A DNA stretch of 64,000 bases, taken from positions 7,254,001 to 7,318,000 of the forward strand of contig NZ_CP033073.1 of the NCBI RefSeq assembly GCF_003675325.1, read 5' to 3'. Both the position numbers and the translations under genes were made by a program. This DNA is from Streptomyces dangxiongensis (lineage in GTDB: Bacteria; Actinomycetota; Actinomycetes; Streptomycetales; Streptomycetaceae). The notes beneath the pieces are model-generated. The model was not told the DNA's origin, ran no database searches, and worked only from the letters and a program-made list of their open reading frames with translations. This document shows, in pieces, positions 18,054-27,028 of the stretch (position 1 is its first letter; every line of letters starts with the position of its first letter).

Positions 18054-18766
18054 CGTCATACCTCCTGAGTGACACGCGGCGGCCCGTGAACGGCCGGCCG
18101 TCGTCCGGGCGGGTGCCCCGGCGACGGCGCACTACACGGTCCGCCCCGCCCGGTCAGCACATCGGGTGGCGGGCGGCGGCCATCCGGCCCCGCTCCGCAG
18201 AGCGCGTCCGCCCGCCGTGGTACAGGACCCCGCCACGGACGGCGCGCCGGTCGCCCGCACCGGTGCCCGGCCTTCCTCGGACCGGCCGCCCACGATCACT
18301 CCGGCCGCGAGTCGTCTGCAAGTTCTGAACCCGTCTCACGGCGCGGTGGCCTGCCCGCCGTGCGGCTGAACGCGCGGGCCGGTGGTGCGGCCTGACACCC
18401 GGCCGGGAGGGCTCCGGCGGCGGCCCCCCGAACGGGACCGGTCTTCCGGGCGGCGGCCGGGCCCGGCCGCCGCCGTGCGGGGGCCCTCACGGCGTGGTAC
18501 GAGGGACGCCGGAGTCGCGCGAGCACCCGTGATCCGGGAGAATCAGAATCCAACGCGTGAACCCAACTGGCAGGGGACACCAAGCTGCCAGAGGCCGTCC
18601 GGCAAGCGGCGGCCGGCCAGGGCGGTCCTCCGGACGAGCGGGGACCCGGCCCTCCCCTTCCCTTCCCTCCCAGGGGCCGACGACGTCGGCCCGGCGACGC
18701 AGTACGCGCCCGTGCCCGGCCAGGGCATCTGCGGGGCGCGAACGACGTGGACGAAGGAACGGTCCC
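18054..18766. other. Control region between hemerythrin gene and the heptose-glycan operon
   Basis: About 710 bp with no gene I can support. Frames in this stretch are Arg/Pro-rich and unlike any family. It must hold the hemerythrin promoter and the promoter of the long operon starting at 18767. A less GC-rich patch (about 18530-18570, around GAGAATCAGAATCCAACGCG) is a possible promoter for the operon, which would leave an untranslated leader of roughly 200 bases. Confidence 0.4.
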
Positions 18767-19774
18767 ATGACTGCTGAGACACCGTTCTCCTGGCGGCGCG
18801 CCCTCGTGACCGGCGGTGCCGGTTTCCTCGGCTCCCACCTGTGCGAACGGCTGCTGGATTCGGGCGCCGAAGTCGACTGTGCCGACAACCTGGCCTGCGG
18901 GCGGCGCGAGAACGTCGCCCACTTGGAGGACCGGCCCGGCTTCCGGTACGTGCACTGCGACGTCTCCACGGCCGGATGCACCGCACTGCTGCCGGGCCCC
19001 TACGACCTGGTCCTGCACTTCGCCTGCCCGGCCTCACCCGCCGACTACCTGCGGATGCCCCTGGAGACGCTGGACGTCGGCAGCCTCGGCACCCGCAACG
19101 CGCTGACCATCGCCGAACGCGACGACGCCCGCTTCCTGCTGGCCTCCACCTCCGAGGTGTACGGCGATCCGCTGGTGCACCCGCAGCACGAGGGCTACTG
19201 GGGCAACGTCAACCCGGTCGGACCGCGCAGTGTGTACGACGAGTCCAAGCGGTTCGGCGAGGCCCTGGTGACCGCGCACGCCGGCACCAGAGGCACGAAC
19301 GCCGGGATAGTACGGCTGTTCAACACCTACGGGCCGCGCATGCGGGCCCACGACGGCCGCGCGGTACCGACGTTCATCTGCCAGGCCCTGGCCGGCGAAC
19401 CGCTCACGGTGACCGGTGACGGCAGCCAGACCCGCTCGCTGTGCTACGTCGACGACACCGTCGACGGCATCCTGCGGGTGGCCGCCAGCCGCTCCGTACG
19501 GCCGGTCAACATCGGCGGCAGCGAGGAGATCACCGTCGCCGACCTGGCCCGCCGGGTGGTCGCCCTGACCGGTTCCCGTTCGCCGATCGCGTTCATCGAC
19601 CGGCCCGTGGACGATCCCGGCCGGCGCCGCCCCGACACCACCCTGGCGCGCGAGCTGCTCGGCTGGTCCCCTCAGACCCCCTGGGAGGAGGGCCTGAAGC
19701 AGACCATCGCCTACTTCTCCGCCCTCCCCCCGGAACCGGCCCCGCGCACGGAGGTCCCGGCCCCGCAGTCCTGA
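18767..19774 (+). CDS. NAD-dependent sugar epimerase/dehydratase, UDP-glucuronate decarboxylase-like
   Basis: A 335-residue extended short-chain dehydrogenase. TGGAGFLGSHLCERLL binds NAD, and the catalytic Tyr/Lys are in SVYDESKRFGE. The segment STSEVYGDPLVHPQHEGYWG and NVNPVGPRSVYDE closely follow the UDP-glucuronate decarboxylase (UDP-xylose synthase) pattern, and RLFNTYGPRM is the usual substrate-binding stretch. The best guess is conversion of a UDP-hexuronate or a related nucleotide sugar to a pentose or modified sugar. It is not an HldD heptose epimerase by motif. AAGGA precedes the ATG. It is first in the operon, 28 bp before the carbamoyltransferase gene, and may supply a second sugar for the glycan. 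Confidence 0.8.
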   Translation: MTAETPFSWRRALVTGGAGFLGSHLCERLLDSGAEVDCADNLACGRRENVAHLEDRPGFRYVHCDVSTAGCTALLPGPYDLVLHFACPASPADYLRMPLETLDVGSLGTRNALTIAERDDARFLLASTSEVYGDPLVHPQHEGYWGNVNPVGPRSVYDESKRFGEALVTAHAGTRGTNAGIVRLFNTYGPRMRAHDGRAVPTFICQALAGEPLTVTGDGSQTRSLCYVDDTVDGILRVAASRSVRPVNIGGSEEITVADLARRVVALTGSRSPIAFIDRPVDDPGRRRPDTTLARELLGWSPQTPWEEGLKQTIAYFSALPPEPAPRTEVPAPQS

Positions 19775-19802
19775 CCCCCGCCCCCGGCCCTGGAGACAGC
19801 GC

Positions 19803-21437
19803 ATGCACGTCCTCGGTATCAACGCACTCTTCCACGATCCCGCCGCCGCCCTGATCACCGACGGCAAGGTCGTGGCGGCAGCGGAGGAGGAACGCTTCTC
19901 ACGCCGCAAGCACGGCAAGCGGCCCGTTCCGTTCTCCGCCTGGGAGCTGCCCGAGCAGTCGGCCCGCTGGTGCCTGGCACAGACCGGCCTCACCCCGTCC
20001 GACCTGGACGCCGTCGCCTACTCCTACGACCCCGCACTCGCCCGTACCGCCGAGCGGCTGGGGCTGCACGACCCCTGGGACCACCTGCGCCAGGAGTACG
20101 CCCGCCAGGCCCCGCAGTTCCTCGCCGAGGCCCTGCCCGGACTCGACCCGGCCAAGGTCAGGTTCGTCCCGCACCACGTGGCCCACGCCGCCTCCGCCGG
20201 GGCCGTCTCGCCGTACCCGGACTGCGCCGTCCTCGTCCTGGACGGCCGCGGCGAGTGCGGCTCCCACCTGGCCGGCCGCTACACCGGCCGCGAACTGACC
20301 GTACTCGGCGCCCAGGAACTGCCCGACTCCCTCGGCCTCTTCTACGAGGACCTCACCCAGCACCTCGGATTCCTGCGCAGCAGCGACGAGTTCAAGGTCA
20401 TGGCCCTCGCCTCCCACGGCACCCCGCGCTTCGCCGGCCGGCTGCGCGAGTACGTCCACGCCGAGGACGGCGGCGGGTTCCGGGCCCGCCCGGTGCCCTG
20501 GGCGGAGTTCGTCCCGCCGCGTCCCGCCCACGGCGCCTGGGACCAGGACCACGCCGACCTCGCCGCCAGTGCCCAGCTCTGCCTGGAAGAAGCCATGCTG
20601 GCCCTCGCCCGGTGGCTGCGCGAACGCACCGGTGAGGACGTGCTCACCCTGGCCGGCGGTGTCGCGCTGAACTGCGTGGCCAACACCCGGCTGTGGCGGG
20701 AGAGCGGCTTCGCACACGTCTGGGTGCAGCCCGCCGCCGGCGACGCCGGCACCGCCCTGGGCGCGGCGGCGCACGTCGCCGGACAGAAGGACACCCTGGA
20801 GCCCATGCCGACCGCCGCGCTCGGCCGCGGCTGGAACGACGCCGAGCTGCGGGAGTGGCTGGAGCGGGCGGCCGTGCCGTACGAGGAGCCCGCCGACATC
20901 GCCGAGACGGCCGCCGAGGCGCTGGCCGCCGACGGGATCGTGGCCTGGTTCCAGGGCCGCAGCGAGTACGGGCCACGCGCCCTCGGACACCGCTCGCTGC
21001 TCGCCCACCCGGGCCGGGCCGCCAACCTGGAGCGGCTCAACGCCGTCAAGGGCCGCGAGGAGTTCCGGCCCGTCGCGCCCATGGTCCTCGCCGAGCGCGC
21101 CGCCGAGATCTTCGACGGGCCGCTGCCCAGCCCCCACATGCTGTTCGTGCACGACGTCGCCCCCGACTGGAGGGCCCGCATCCCGGCCGTGGTCCACGTC
21201 GACGGCACGGCCCGCATCCAGACCGTGGACCGGGCCCAGGAACCCCTGGTGGCCCGCATGATCGAGGGCTTCGAACGGCGCACCGGACTGCCGGTGGTGG
21301 TCAACACCAGCCTGAACACCGCCGGCCGGCCCATGGTCGACGACCCCAGGGACGCCCTGGAGTGCTTCGGCTCCGCCCCCGTGGACCTGCTGGTGCTCGG
21401 CCCGTTCGCGATCCGCCGCGGGAAGGCGTTCGCATGA
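19803..21437 (+). CDS. Carbamoyltransferase, NodU/CmcH family
   Basis: A 544-residue enzyme that transfers a carbamoyl group from carbamoyl phosphate, via carbamoyl-AMP, to a hydroxyl. The N-terminal Kae1-like domain shows INALFHDPAAALI, HHVAHAASA (metal-binding His), DEFKVMALASHG and LAGGVALNCVANTRL. The C-terminal YrdC-like domain shows WFQGRSEYGPRALGHRSL, REEFRPVAPMVL and NTSLNTAGRPMVDDPRDA. Family members carbamoylate sugars (nodulation factor, heptose in Pseudomonas LPS) or antibiotics. Placed among heptose synthesis and glycosyltransferase genes, its likely acceptor is a sugar of this glycan. Its stop overlaps the next start as ATGA. Confidence 0.9.
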   Translation: MHVLGINALFHDPAAALITDGKVVAAAEEERFSRRKHGKRPVPFSAWELPEQSARWCLAQTGLTPSDLDAVAYSYDPALARTAERLGLHDPWDHLRQEYARQAPQFLAEALPGLDPAKVRFVPHHVAHAASAGAVSPYPDCAVLVLDGRGECGSHLAGRYTGRELTVLGAQELPDSLGLFYEDLTQHLGFLRSSDEFKVMALASHGTPRFAGRLREYVHAEDGGGFRARPVPWAEFVPPRPAHGAWDQDHADLAASAQLCLEEAMLALARWLRERTGEDVLTLAGGVALNCVANTRLWRESGFAHVWVQPAAGDAGTALGAAAHVAGQKDTLEPMPTAALGRGWNDAELREWLERAAVPYEEPADIAETAAEALAADGIVAWFQGRSEYGPRALGHRSLLAHPGRAANLERLNAVKGREEFRPVAPMVLAERAAEIFDGPLPSPHMLFVHDVAPDWRARIPAVVHVDGTARIQTVDRAQEPLVARMIEGFERRTGLPVVVNTSLNTAGRPMVDDPRDALECFGSAPVDLLVLGPFAIRRGKAFA

Positions 21438-22429
21438 CCGACGCACCCGCCTACACCGTCGTCGTCCCCACGATCGGCCGCCCCTGCCTCGCCGAGTGCC
21501 TGCGCGCGCTCGCCGCGGCCGGCGACCATCCGCCGCACGAGGTGGTCGTCGTCGACGACCGGCCCGCGCCCGACGGCGGCCTGCCACTGGAGCCGGCCGG
21601 GCAACTGCTCGACCGCGTGCGCACCCTGCGCACCGGCGGCCGGGGCCCGGCCGCCGCCCGCAACGCCGGCTGGCAGACCGTCCGTACGCCCTGGACCGTC
21701 TTCCTGGACGACGACGTCCAGGTGCTGCCCGACTGGTCCCGGCGGCTCGCCGAGGACCTGCGCGAGGCAGGCCCCGACGTCGGCGGCATCCAGGGGCACC
21801 TGCGTGTCCCCCTGCCCCCCGACCGCCGGCCCACCGACTGGGAACGCACGACCAAGGGCCTGGAGAACGCCGCCTGGGCCACGGCCGACATGGCCTACCG
21901 CACCGAGGCCCTCAAACGGACCGGCGGCTTCGACGAACGCTTTCCGCGCGCCTTCCGCGAGGACGCCGACCTCGCCCTGCGCGTGCAGCGGGCCGGCTGG
22001 TCCCTGGTCCGGGGCGGCCGGGTCACCCGGCACCCGGTCCGCCCGGCCCACTGGTGGGCCTCGCTGCCCGTGCAGCGCGGCAACGCCGACGACGCCCTGA
22101 TGAACCGGCTGCACGGCCGCGACTGGTGGGACCGCGCCCAGGCGCCCCGCGGCCGGCTGCCCCGCCACCTCGCGGTCACCGCGGCCGCCCTCGCCGCCGC
22201 CTCCTGCGCCCTGACCGGGCGGCGCCGGGCCGCGACCGCCTGGGCCGCGCTGTGGACGCTGGGCACCACCGAGTTCGCCCTCGCCCGCATCCTGCCCGGC
22301 CCGCGCACCGCCCGCGAGATCGCCAGGATGCTCGGCACCAGCGTGCTCATCCCGCCCCTCGCCGTCCGGCACTGGGTGCGCGGCGTCGTCCGCCACCGGC
22401 ACGCCGAACCCCTGGGAGGTGCCCGGTGA
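21434..22429 (+). CDS. Family 2 glycosyltransferase
   Basis: A 331-residue GT-A glycosyltransferase. The N-terminal nucleotide-binding strand is YTVVVPTIGRPCLAECLRAL, the metal-binding acidic motif is WTVFLDDDVQVLPDW, and a catalytic-base region with acidic residues is FPRAFREDADLALRVQRAGW. The C-terminal 100 residues contain an Ala/Leu-rich, partly hydrophobic stretch (LAVTAAALAAASCAL), which could associate with the membrane. Sugar donor and acceptor are unknown. It overlaps both neighbours by four bases (ATGA and GTGA), so it is tightly coupled to the carbamoyltransferase and to gmhB. Confidence 0.85.
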   Translation: MTDAPAYTVVVPTIGRPCLAECLRALAAAGDHPPHEVVVVDDRPAPDGGLPLEPAGQLLDRVRTLRTGGRGPAAARNAGWQTVRTPWTVFLDDDVQVLPDWSRRLAEDLREAGPDVGGIQGHLRVPLPPDRRPTDWERTTKGLENAAWATADMAYRTEALKRTGGFDERFPRAFREDADLALRVQRAGWSLVRGGRVTRHPVRPAHWWASLPVQRGNADDALMNRLHGRDWWDRAQAPRGRLPRHLAVTAAALAAASCALTGRRRAATAWAALWTLGTTEFALARILPGPRTAREIARMLGTSVLIPPLAVRHWVRGVVRHRHAEPLGGAR

Positions 22430-23094
22430 GCAGGCTGTCCGCCATCCTTTTCGACCGCGACGGCACCCTCGTGCAGGACGTGCCGCACAACGGCGACCCC
22501 GGCCGGGTGCGGCTGCTGCCGGGCGCCGCCGCGGCCGTCGCGCTGGCGCGGTCCGCCGGGCTGCCGACCGCGGTCGTCAGCAACCAGTCCGGCATCGGGC
22601 GCGGCCTGCTCACCGTCGACCAGGTGCGCCGCGTCAACGAGCGCGCCGACGAACTGCTGGGCGGCCTGGACACCTGGGTGTTCTGCCCGCACACCCCCGA
22701 CGCGGGCTGCGTCTGCCGCAAACCCCGGCCCGGTCTGATCCGCACCGCCGCCGCCCGGCTGGGCGTCGAGCCCGCCGGGTGCCTGGTGATCGGCGACATC
22801 GCCGCGGACGTGCTGGCCGCCCGCGCGGCGGGCGCCCGGGGCGTGCTCGTCCCGAACGCGGCCACCGCACCGGCGGAGACGGCGCGCTTCGCGACGGACA
22901 GCGCCCCCGACGTCCTCACCGCCGTACGCGCGGCACTGGCGGAGGCCGGCATCCCGGCCGGAGGACGAACCCCGGCAAGGCCCCCGTCCGACGGCCGGAC
23001 CCCCACACGAGAACCCCGACCCACCCCCACGCCTCCCGCATCCCCGGCGGCTCCCACGACCCCCGCGGCCCCCGTCGGGAGGCGGTCGCTGTGA
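22426..23094 (+). CDS. gmhB: D-glycero-D-manno-heptose-1,7-bisphosphate 7-phosphatase (GmhB)
   Basis: A 222-residue HAD-IIIA phosphatase. AILFDRDGTLVQDVPHNGDP carries the catalytic Asp pair, VVSNQSGIGRG is motif II, and CRKPRPGLIRTAAARLG and VIGDIAADVLAARAAGARG supply motifs III and IV. The structural zinc loop CPHTPDAGCVC is intact. It removes the 7-phosphate from heptose bisphosphate, giving heptose-1-phosphate for HldE. The last ~45 residues are a Pro/Thr-rich, low-complexity tail not seen in E. coli GmhB. GGGAGG precedes the GTG. It overlaps both neighbours as GTGA. Confidence 0.88.
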   Translation: MSRLSAILFDRDGTLVQDVPHNGDPGRVRLLPGAAAAVALARSAGLPTAVVSNQSGIGRGLLTVDQVRRVNERADELLGGLDTWVFCPHTPDAGCVCRKPRPGLIRTAAARLGVEPAGCLVIGDIAADVLAARAAGARGVLVPNAATAPAETARFATDSAPDVLTAVRAALAEAGIPAGGRTPARPPSDGRTPTREPRPTPTPPASPAAPTTPAAPVGRRSL

Positions 23095-24102
23095 GGGTTC
23101 TCGTCGTTCGTCTCGACAGCTTCGGCGACGTCCTGCTCGCCGGCCCCGCCGTGCGGGCCGTCGCCGCCCGCGCCTGCCACGTCACGATGCTCTGCGGCCC
23201 GCGCGGCGCGGACGCCGCCCGGCTGCTGCCCGGTGTCGACGAGGTACTGGAATGGGCGGCGCCCTGGGAGGGCTTCGACCCGCCGCCGGTCGTCCCGGCG
23301 GACGTCGACGTCCTGCTGGGACGGCTGCGCGCCGGCGCCCACGACACCGCGCTCGTCCTCACCTCCTTCCACCAGAGCCCGCTGCCCACCGCGCTGCTGC
23401 TGAGGCTCGCGGGCGTCGGCCGGATCGGCGCCGACAGCGTCGACCACCCCGGCCGGCTGCTCGACGTACGCCACCGGCGGCAGCAGGGCCGGCACGAGGC
23501 CGAGGCGGCCCTGGAGACGGCCGCCGCCCTGGGCTTCCCGCTCCCGCCCGAGGACGACGGCCGGCTGTGCGTGCTGCCGCCCCCGGACACCGGCAGCCTC
23601 ACCGGCCACGGCCCCTACGTCGTCCTGCACCCCGGCGCCAGCGCCCCCGCCCGCGCCTGGAGCCCGTACCGCTGTGCGGAGGCCGTCGCCCTGCTCACCG
23701 ATGCCGGGCACCGCGTCGTCGTCACCGGCGGCTCCGACGAGACGGCCCTGACCCGGCAGGTGAGCGGCGACCTCGCCGTGGACCTCGGCGGCCGGACCTC
23801 CCCCCCGCACCCTCGCCGGCGTGCTGCGCATGGCCGACGCCGTGATCAGCGCCAACACCGGCCCCGCCCACCTCGCCGCCGCCGTCGGCACCCCGGTCGT
23901 CTCGCTGTTCGCGCCGGTCGTGCCGGCCGGCCGCTGGGCGCCGTACGGCGTCCCCGTCATCCTGCTCGGCGACCAGTCGGCGCCCTGCGCGGACACCCGG
24001 GCCCTCACCTGCCCCGTGCCCGGCCACCCCTGCCTGGACGAGGTCACCGGACAGGACGTGGTGCGCGCGGTGCACAAGCTCATCCAGGAGCGGCACTCAT
24101 GA
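23091..24102 (+). pseudogene. Family 9 glycosyltransferase (heptosyltransferase-like), one-base frameshift
   Basis: The first 235 codons encode the N-terminal and most of the C-terminal domain of a heptosyltransferase-type GT9: VRVLVVRLDSFGDVLLAGPA, then PYVVLHPGASAPARAWSPYR and VVVTGGSDETALTRQV. The frame then breaks at a run of seven C (23800-23806). The conserved remainder continues in another frame from about 23812 (GVLRMADAVISANTGPAHLA, then AVGTPVVSLFAPVVPAGRW) to the stop at 24102. Removing one C gives a 336-residue protein with a complete donor-binding domain. Start GTG at 23091 overlaps the gmhB stop. It probably adds heptose to an acceptor. Intact residues on both sides suggest a recent event or a base-calling error. 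Confidence 0.8.
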
Positions 24103-25062
24103 ACATCCTCGTCTGGCACGTGCACGGATCCTGGCTCACCGCCTTCGTGCGGGGGCCCGCACACCTACCTGGTCCCGGTCACCGAGGACCGCGGCCCGGA
24201 CGGGCTCGGCCGGGCCGTGACCTGGGACTGGCCCGCCACCGTCCAGGAACGCACCCCCGGGGAACTGCGGGGCACCGGCATCGACCTGATGGTCCTGCAG
24301 CGTCCCCACGAGATCGGCCTGGCCGCGCGCTGGACCGGCCGCAGGCCCGGTGTGGACGTGCCCGCCGTGTACGTCGAGCACAACAGCCCCGACGCCTCGC
24401 CCGAACGGCAGCCCCACCCGCTGGCCGGACAGTCCCGGATCCCCGTCGTGCACGTCACCCACTTCAACCGGCTGATGTGGGACAACGGCCGGGCCCCGGC
24501 CGAGGTCGTCGAACACGGCATCATCGACCCCGGCCCGCTGTGGACCGGCACCGAGCGGCGCGCGGCCGTCGTCGTCAACGAACCCGTACGCAGGGGTCGT
24601 ACCACCGGCACCGACCTGCTGCCCCGGTTCGCCCGCTCCGCGCCCCTGGACGTCTTCGGGATGCGCACCGCAGGACTCGCCGAGCACCTCGGCCTGCCGC
24701 CGGGGCGCTGCCGCACCCGCGATCTGCCGCAGCACGAACTGCACCGCGAGATGGCCCGCTGCCGTCTGTACCTGCACCCCGTGCGCTGGACCTCCCTCGG
24801 CCTGTCCCTGCTGGAGGCCATGTTCCTCGGCATGCCCGTGGTCACCCTGGACACCACGGAGATCCGCGAAGCCGTACCCGACGGCGCCGGGGTGGTCTCG
24901 AACCGCCTCGACGTACTGGAGGACGCCGTACGGGCCTTCCTCGCCGAACCCGAGCTGGCCCGCCGCACCGGCGCGGCGGCCCGGGCGGCGGCCCGGGCCC
25001 GTTACGGAGAGCGGCGCTTCCTGGAGGACTGGGAGCGCCTGATCAAGGAGGTCACCCGATGA
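24099..25062 (+). pseudogene. Family 4-type glycosyltransferase, one-base frameshift near the start
   Basis: The first 18 codons (MNILVWHVHGSWLTAFVR) are in one frame. After GGGGG at 24151-24155 the natural continuation (PHTYLVPVTEDRGPDGLG) lies in another frame and runs intact to 25062. Deleting one G restores a 320-residue protein. Features of the restored protein include VYVEHNSPDASPE, HVTHFNRLMWDNG, VVVNEPVRRGRTTGTDLL and the donor-site ELHREMARCRLYLHPVRWTS followed by GLSLLEAMFLGMPVV. This is a GT4-like fold lacking a large N-terminal Rossmann extension. A shorter product could start at 24217 but would lack the glycine-rich acceptor loop. It overlaps its neighbours by four bases each. 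Confidence 0.75.
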
Positions 25063-26291
25063 GCCGCATTCCGCACACGGCCGGGCGCGTCGCCATGGTC
25101 TCCGAGCACGCCAGCCCGCTGGCCGCGCTCGGCGGACCGGACGCGGGCGGCCAGAACGTGTACGTGGCGCAGGTCGCCCGGCAGCTCGCCAGAAAGGGAT
25201 ACCGGGTCACGGTGTACACCCGGCGGGACTCGGCGGGCCTGCCGGACCGGGTCACCCTCATCGACGGCGTCCAGGTCGTGCACGTGCCCGCCGGACCGCC
25301 CGCAGCCGTCCCCAAGGACGAACTCCTGCCGTACATGACCGAGTTCGGGAACTTCCTGGCCCGGCAGTGGACACAGAACCCGCCCGACGTGGTCCACGCC
25401 CACTTCTGGATGTCGGGCCTGGCCGCCCTGGCCGGCGCCCGCGAACGCGGCATCCCCGTCGTGCAGACCTACCACGCACTCGGCACGGTCAAGCAGCGTT
25501 ACCAGGGCGCCGCCGACACCAGCCCGCCGCAGCGCCTCGCCATCGAGGAGGCCATCGGCCACGAGTGCACCCGGATCATCGCCACGTGCAGCGACGAGGT
25601 CGCCGAACTGAAGGCCATGGGGCTGCCGGAGGACCGGATCAGCGTGGTGCCCTGCGGAGTGGACCCCGACCAGTTCGCGCCCGTCGGACGCCCGCGCCGG
25701 GCCGGCACCCGCCGTCGGCTGCTGGCCGTCGGCCGGCTCGTCCCCCGCAAGGGCTACGACCGTGCCATCCGTGCCCTGGCCGGCGTCCCCGACGCCGAAC
25801 TCCTCGTCGCCGGAGGACCGGAGGCCGACCTGCTCGGCACCGAACCCGAGGCCGCGCGCCTGTACGGCATAGCCGCCGAACTCGGGGTCGCCGACCGGGT
25901 CACCCTGCTCGGCGGGGTCGGCCGGGCCCGCATGCCCCGGCTGATGTCCAGCGCCGACCTGGTGCTGTCGCTGCCCCGGTACGAGCCGTTCGGCATCGTC
26001 CCGCTGGAGGCCATGTCCTGCGCCACCCCGGTCGTCGCCACCGCCGTCGGCGGCCAGCTCGACACCGTCGTGGACGGCACCACCGGCGTCCTCGTCCCGG
26101 CCGACGACGACCACGACCTCGGCGCCGTCGTCCGCACCCTCCTCGCCGACCCCGACCGGCTCGCCCGGTACGGAGCCGCCGGCCGCGAACGGGTCCTCAG
26201 CCACTACACCTGGGACCGGGTCGCCGACGGCGTGGCCGGGGTGTACGGCGCCGTGTCCTCCGTCCGCTCGCTCTCGGGAGTCGTCCGATGA
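25059..26291 (+). CDS. Family 4 glycosyltransferase
   Basis: A 410-residue GT-B enzyme. The N-terminal domain has VAMVSEHASPLAALGGPDAG, GGQNVYVAQVARQLARKGY and VVHAHFWMSGLAALAGARER. The C-terminal domain has RRLLAVGRLVPRKGYDRAI, VTLLGGVGRARMPRLMSSAD and the retaining-enzyme EX7E motif YEPFGIVPLEAMSCATPVV. The GGPDAGGQNVYV opening recalls sucrose-synthase/MshA-like GT4 enzymes that use UDP- or GDP-sugars. Substrates are unknown. It begins with an ATGA overlap and ends with one to gmhA. Confidence 0.88.
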   Translation: MSRIPHTAGRVAMVSEHASPLAALGGPDAGGQNVYVAQVARQLARKGYRVTVYTRRDSAGLPDRVTLIDGVQVVHVPAGPPAAVPKDELLPYMTEFGNFLARQWTQNPPDVVHAHFWMSGLAALAGARERGIPVVQTYHALGTVKQRYQGAADTSPPQRLAIEEAIGHECTRIIATCSDEVAELKAMGLPEDRISVVPCGVDPDQFAPVGRPRRAGTRRRLLAVGRLVPRKGYDRAIRALAGVPDAELLVAGGPEADLLGTEPEAARLYGIAAELGVADRVTLLGGVGRARMPRLMSSADLVLSLPRYEPFGIVPLEAMSCATPVVATAVGGQLDTVVDGTTGVLVPADDDHDLGAVVRTLLADPDRLARYGAAGRERVLSHYTWDRVADGVAGVYGAVSSVRSLSGVVR

Positions 26292-27028
26292 AGACCGCCA
26301 CCGGCACCGCCAACGGGACCACCGCAATCGACACCGCCCACTGCGACGACCTGATGAAGGCCCTGGAGGCGTTCCGTGACCACGGTCCGCTCCTCGAACG
26401 CTGGGGCACCGACCTCGCCCGCCGGCTCGGCTCCGGCGCCCGGCTGCTCGTCGCGGGCAACGGCGGCAGCGCCGCACAGGCACAGCACCTCACCGCCGAA
26501 CTCGTGGGCCGCTACCGCGACGACCGGCCGCCGTTCTCCGCGGTCGCCCTGCACGCCGACACCTCCTCCACCACCGCGATCGCCAACGACTACGGCGTCC
26601 AGGAGGTGTTCGCCCGCCAGACCGCCGCCCACGGCCGCCCCGGCGACGTCCTGCTGCTGCTGTCCACCAGCGGAGCGAGCGCCAACCTGCTGGCCGCCGC
26701 CGAGCGCGCCCACCGCATGGGCGTGACCGTGTGGGCGCTGACCGGACGGGCCCCCAACCCGCTGCACCTCGGCGCGGACGAGGCCCTGTGCGTCGACACC
26801 CCCGTCGCCGCCACCGTCCAGGAACTGCACCTGGTCGCCGTCCACATGCTGTGCGAGGCCTTCGACCTGGCCGTCGAGCACGGCGAGACCGACCACCGGC
26901 CCGACGGCGACGGCAAGCCCGCGGCCGACGGCAGACCGGGTGTCGTCGGCCGGCTCGTGGGCCGCGCCCGCACCGTCGGCCGCGCCGCGTCCGGCGCGCC
27001 CGCGGCCCCCACGGAGGAACACGCGTGA
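26288..27028 (+). CDS. gmhA: D-sedoheptulose-7-phosphate isomerase (GmhA)
   Basis: A 246-residue SIS-domain isomerase that converts sedoheptulose-7-phosphate to D-glycero-D-manno-heptose-7-phosphate, the first step of heptose synthesis. GNGGSAAQAQHLTAELVGRY carries the phosphate loop and the catalytic Glu region. LLLLSTSGASANLLAAAE is the second phosphate-binding loop, and VQELHLVAVHMLCEAFDLAV carries the catalytic His. The core is about 190 residues, as in E. coli GmhA. The extra C-terminal ~45 residues are charged and Ala-rich, without a known domain. The end overlaps a short ORF created by the duplication at the junction. Confidence 0.9.
   Translation: MKTATGTANGTTAIDTAHCDDLMKALEAFRDHGPLLERWGTDLARRLGSGARLLVAGNGGSAAQAQHLTAELVGRYRDDRPPFSAVALHADTSSTTAIANDYGVQEVFARQTAAHGRPGDVLLLLSTSGASANLLAAAERAHRMGVTVWALTGRAPNPLHLGADEALCVDTPVAATVQELHLVAVHMLCEAFDLAVEHGETDHRPDGDGKPAADGRPGVVGRLVGRARTVGRAASGAPAAPTEEHA

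Noticed and set aside
18767..19774. SDR as HldD (ADP-heptose 6-epimerase)
   Set aside because: The active-site region matches UDP-glucuronate decarboxylase (HPQ-E-YWGNVNP) rather than HldD, so I did not assign heptose epimerisation.
22419..26291. A 1290-codon plus-strand frame across GmhB, GT9 and GT4 genes
   Set aside because: It joins fragments of different genes because of the frameshifts; the conserved domains appear in three separate genes, and much of the frame is Arg-rich noise.
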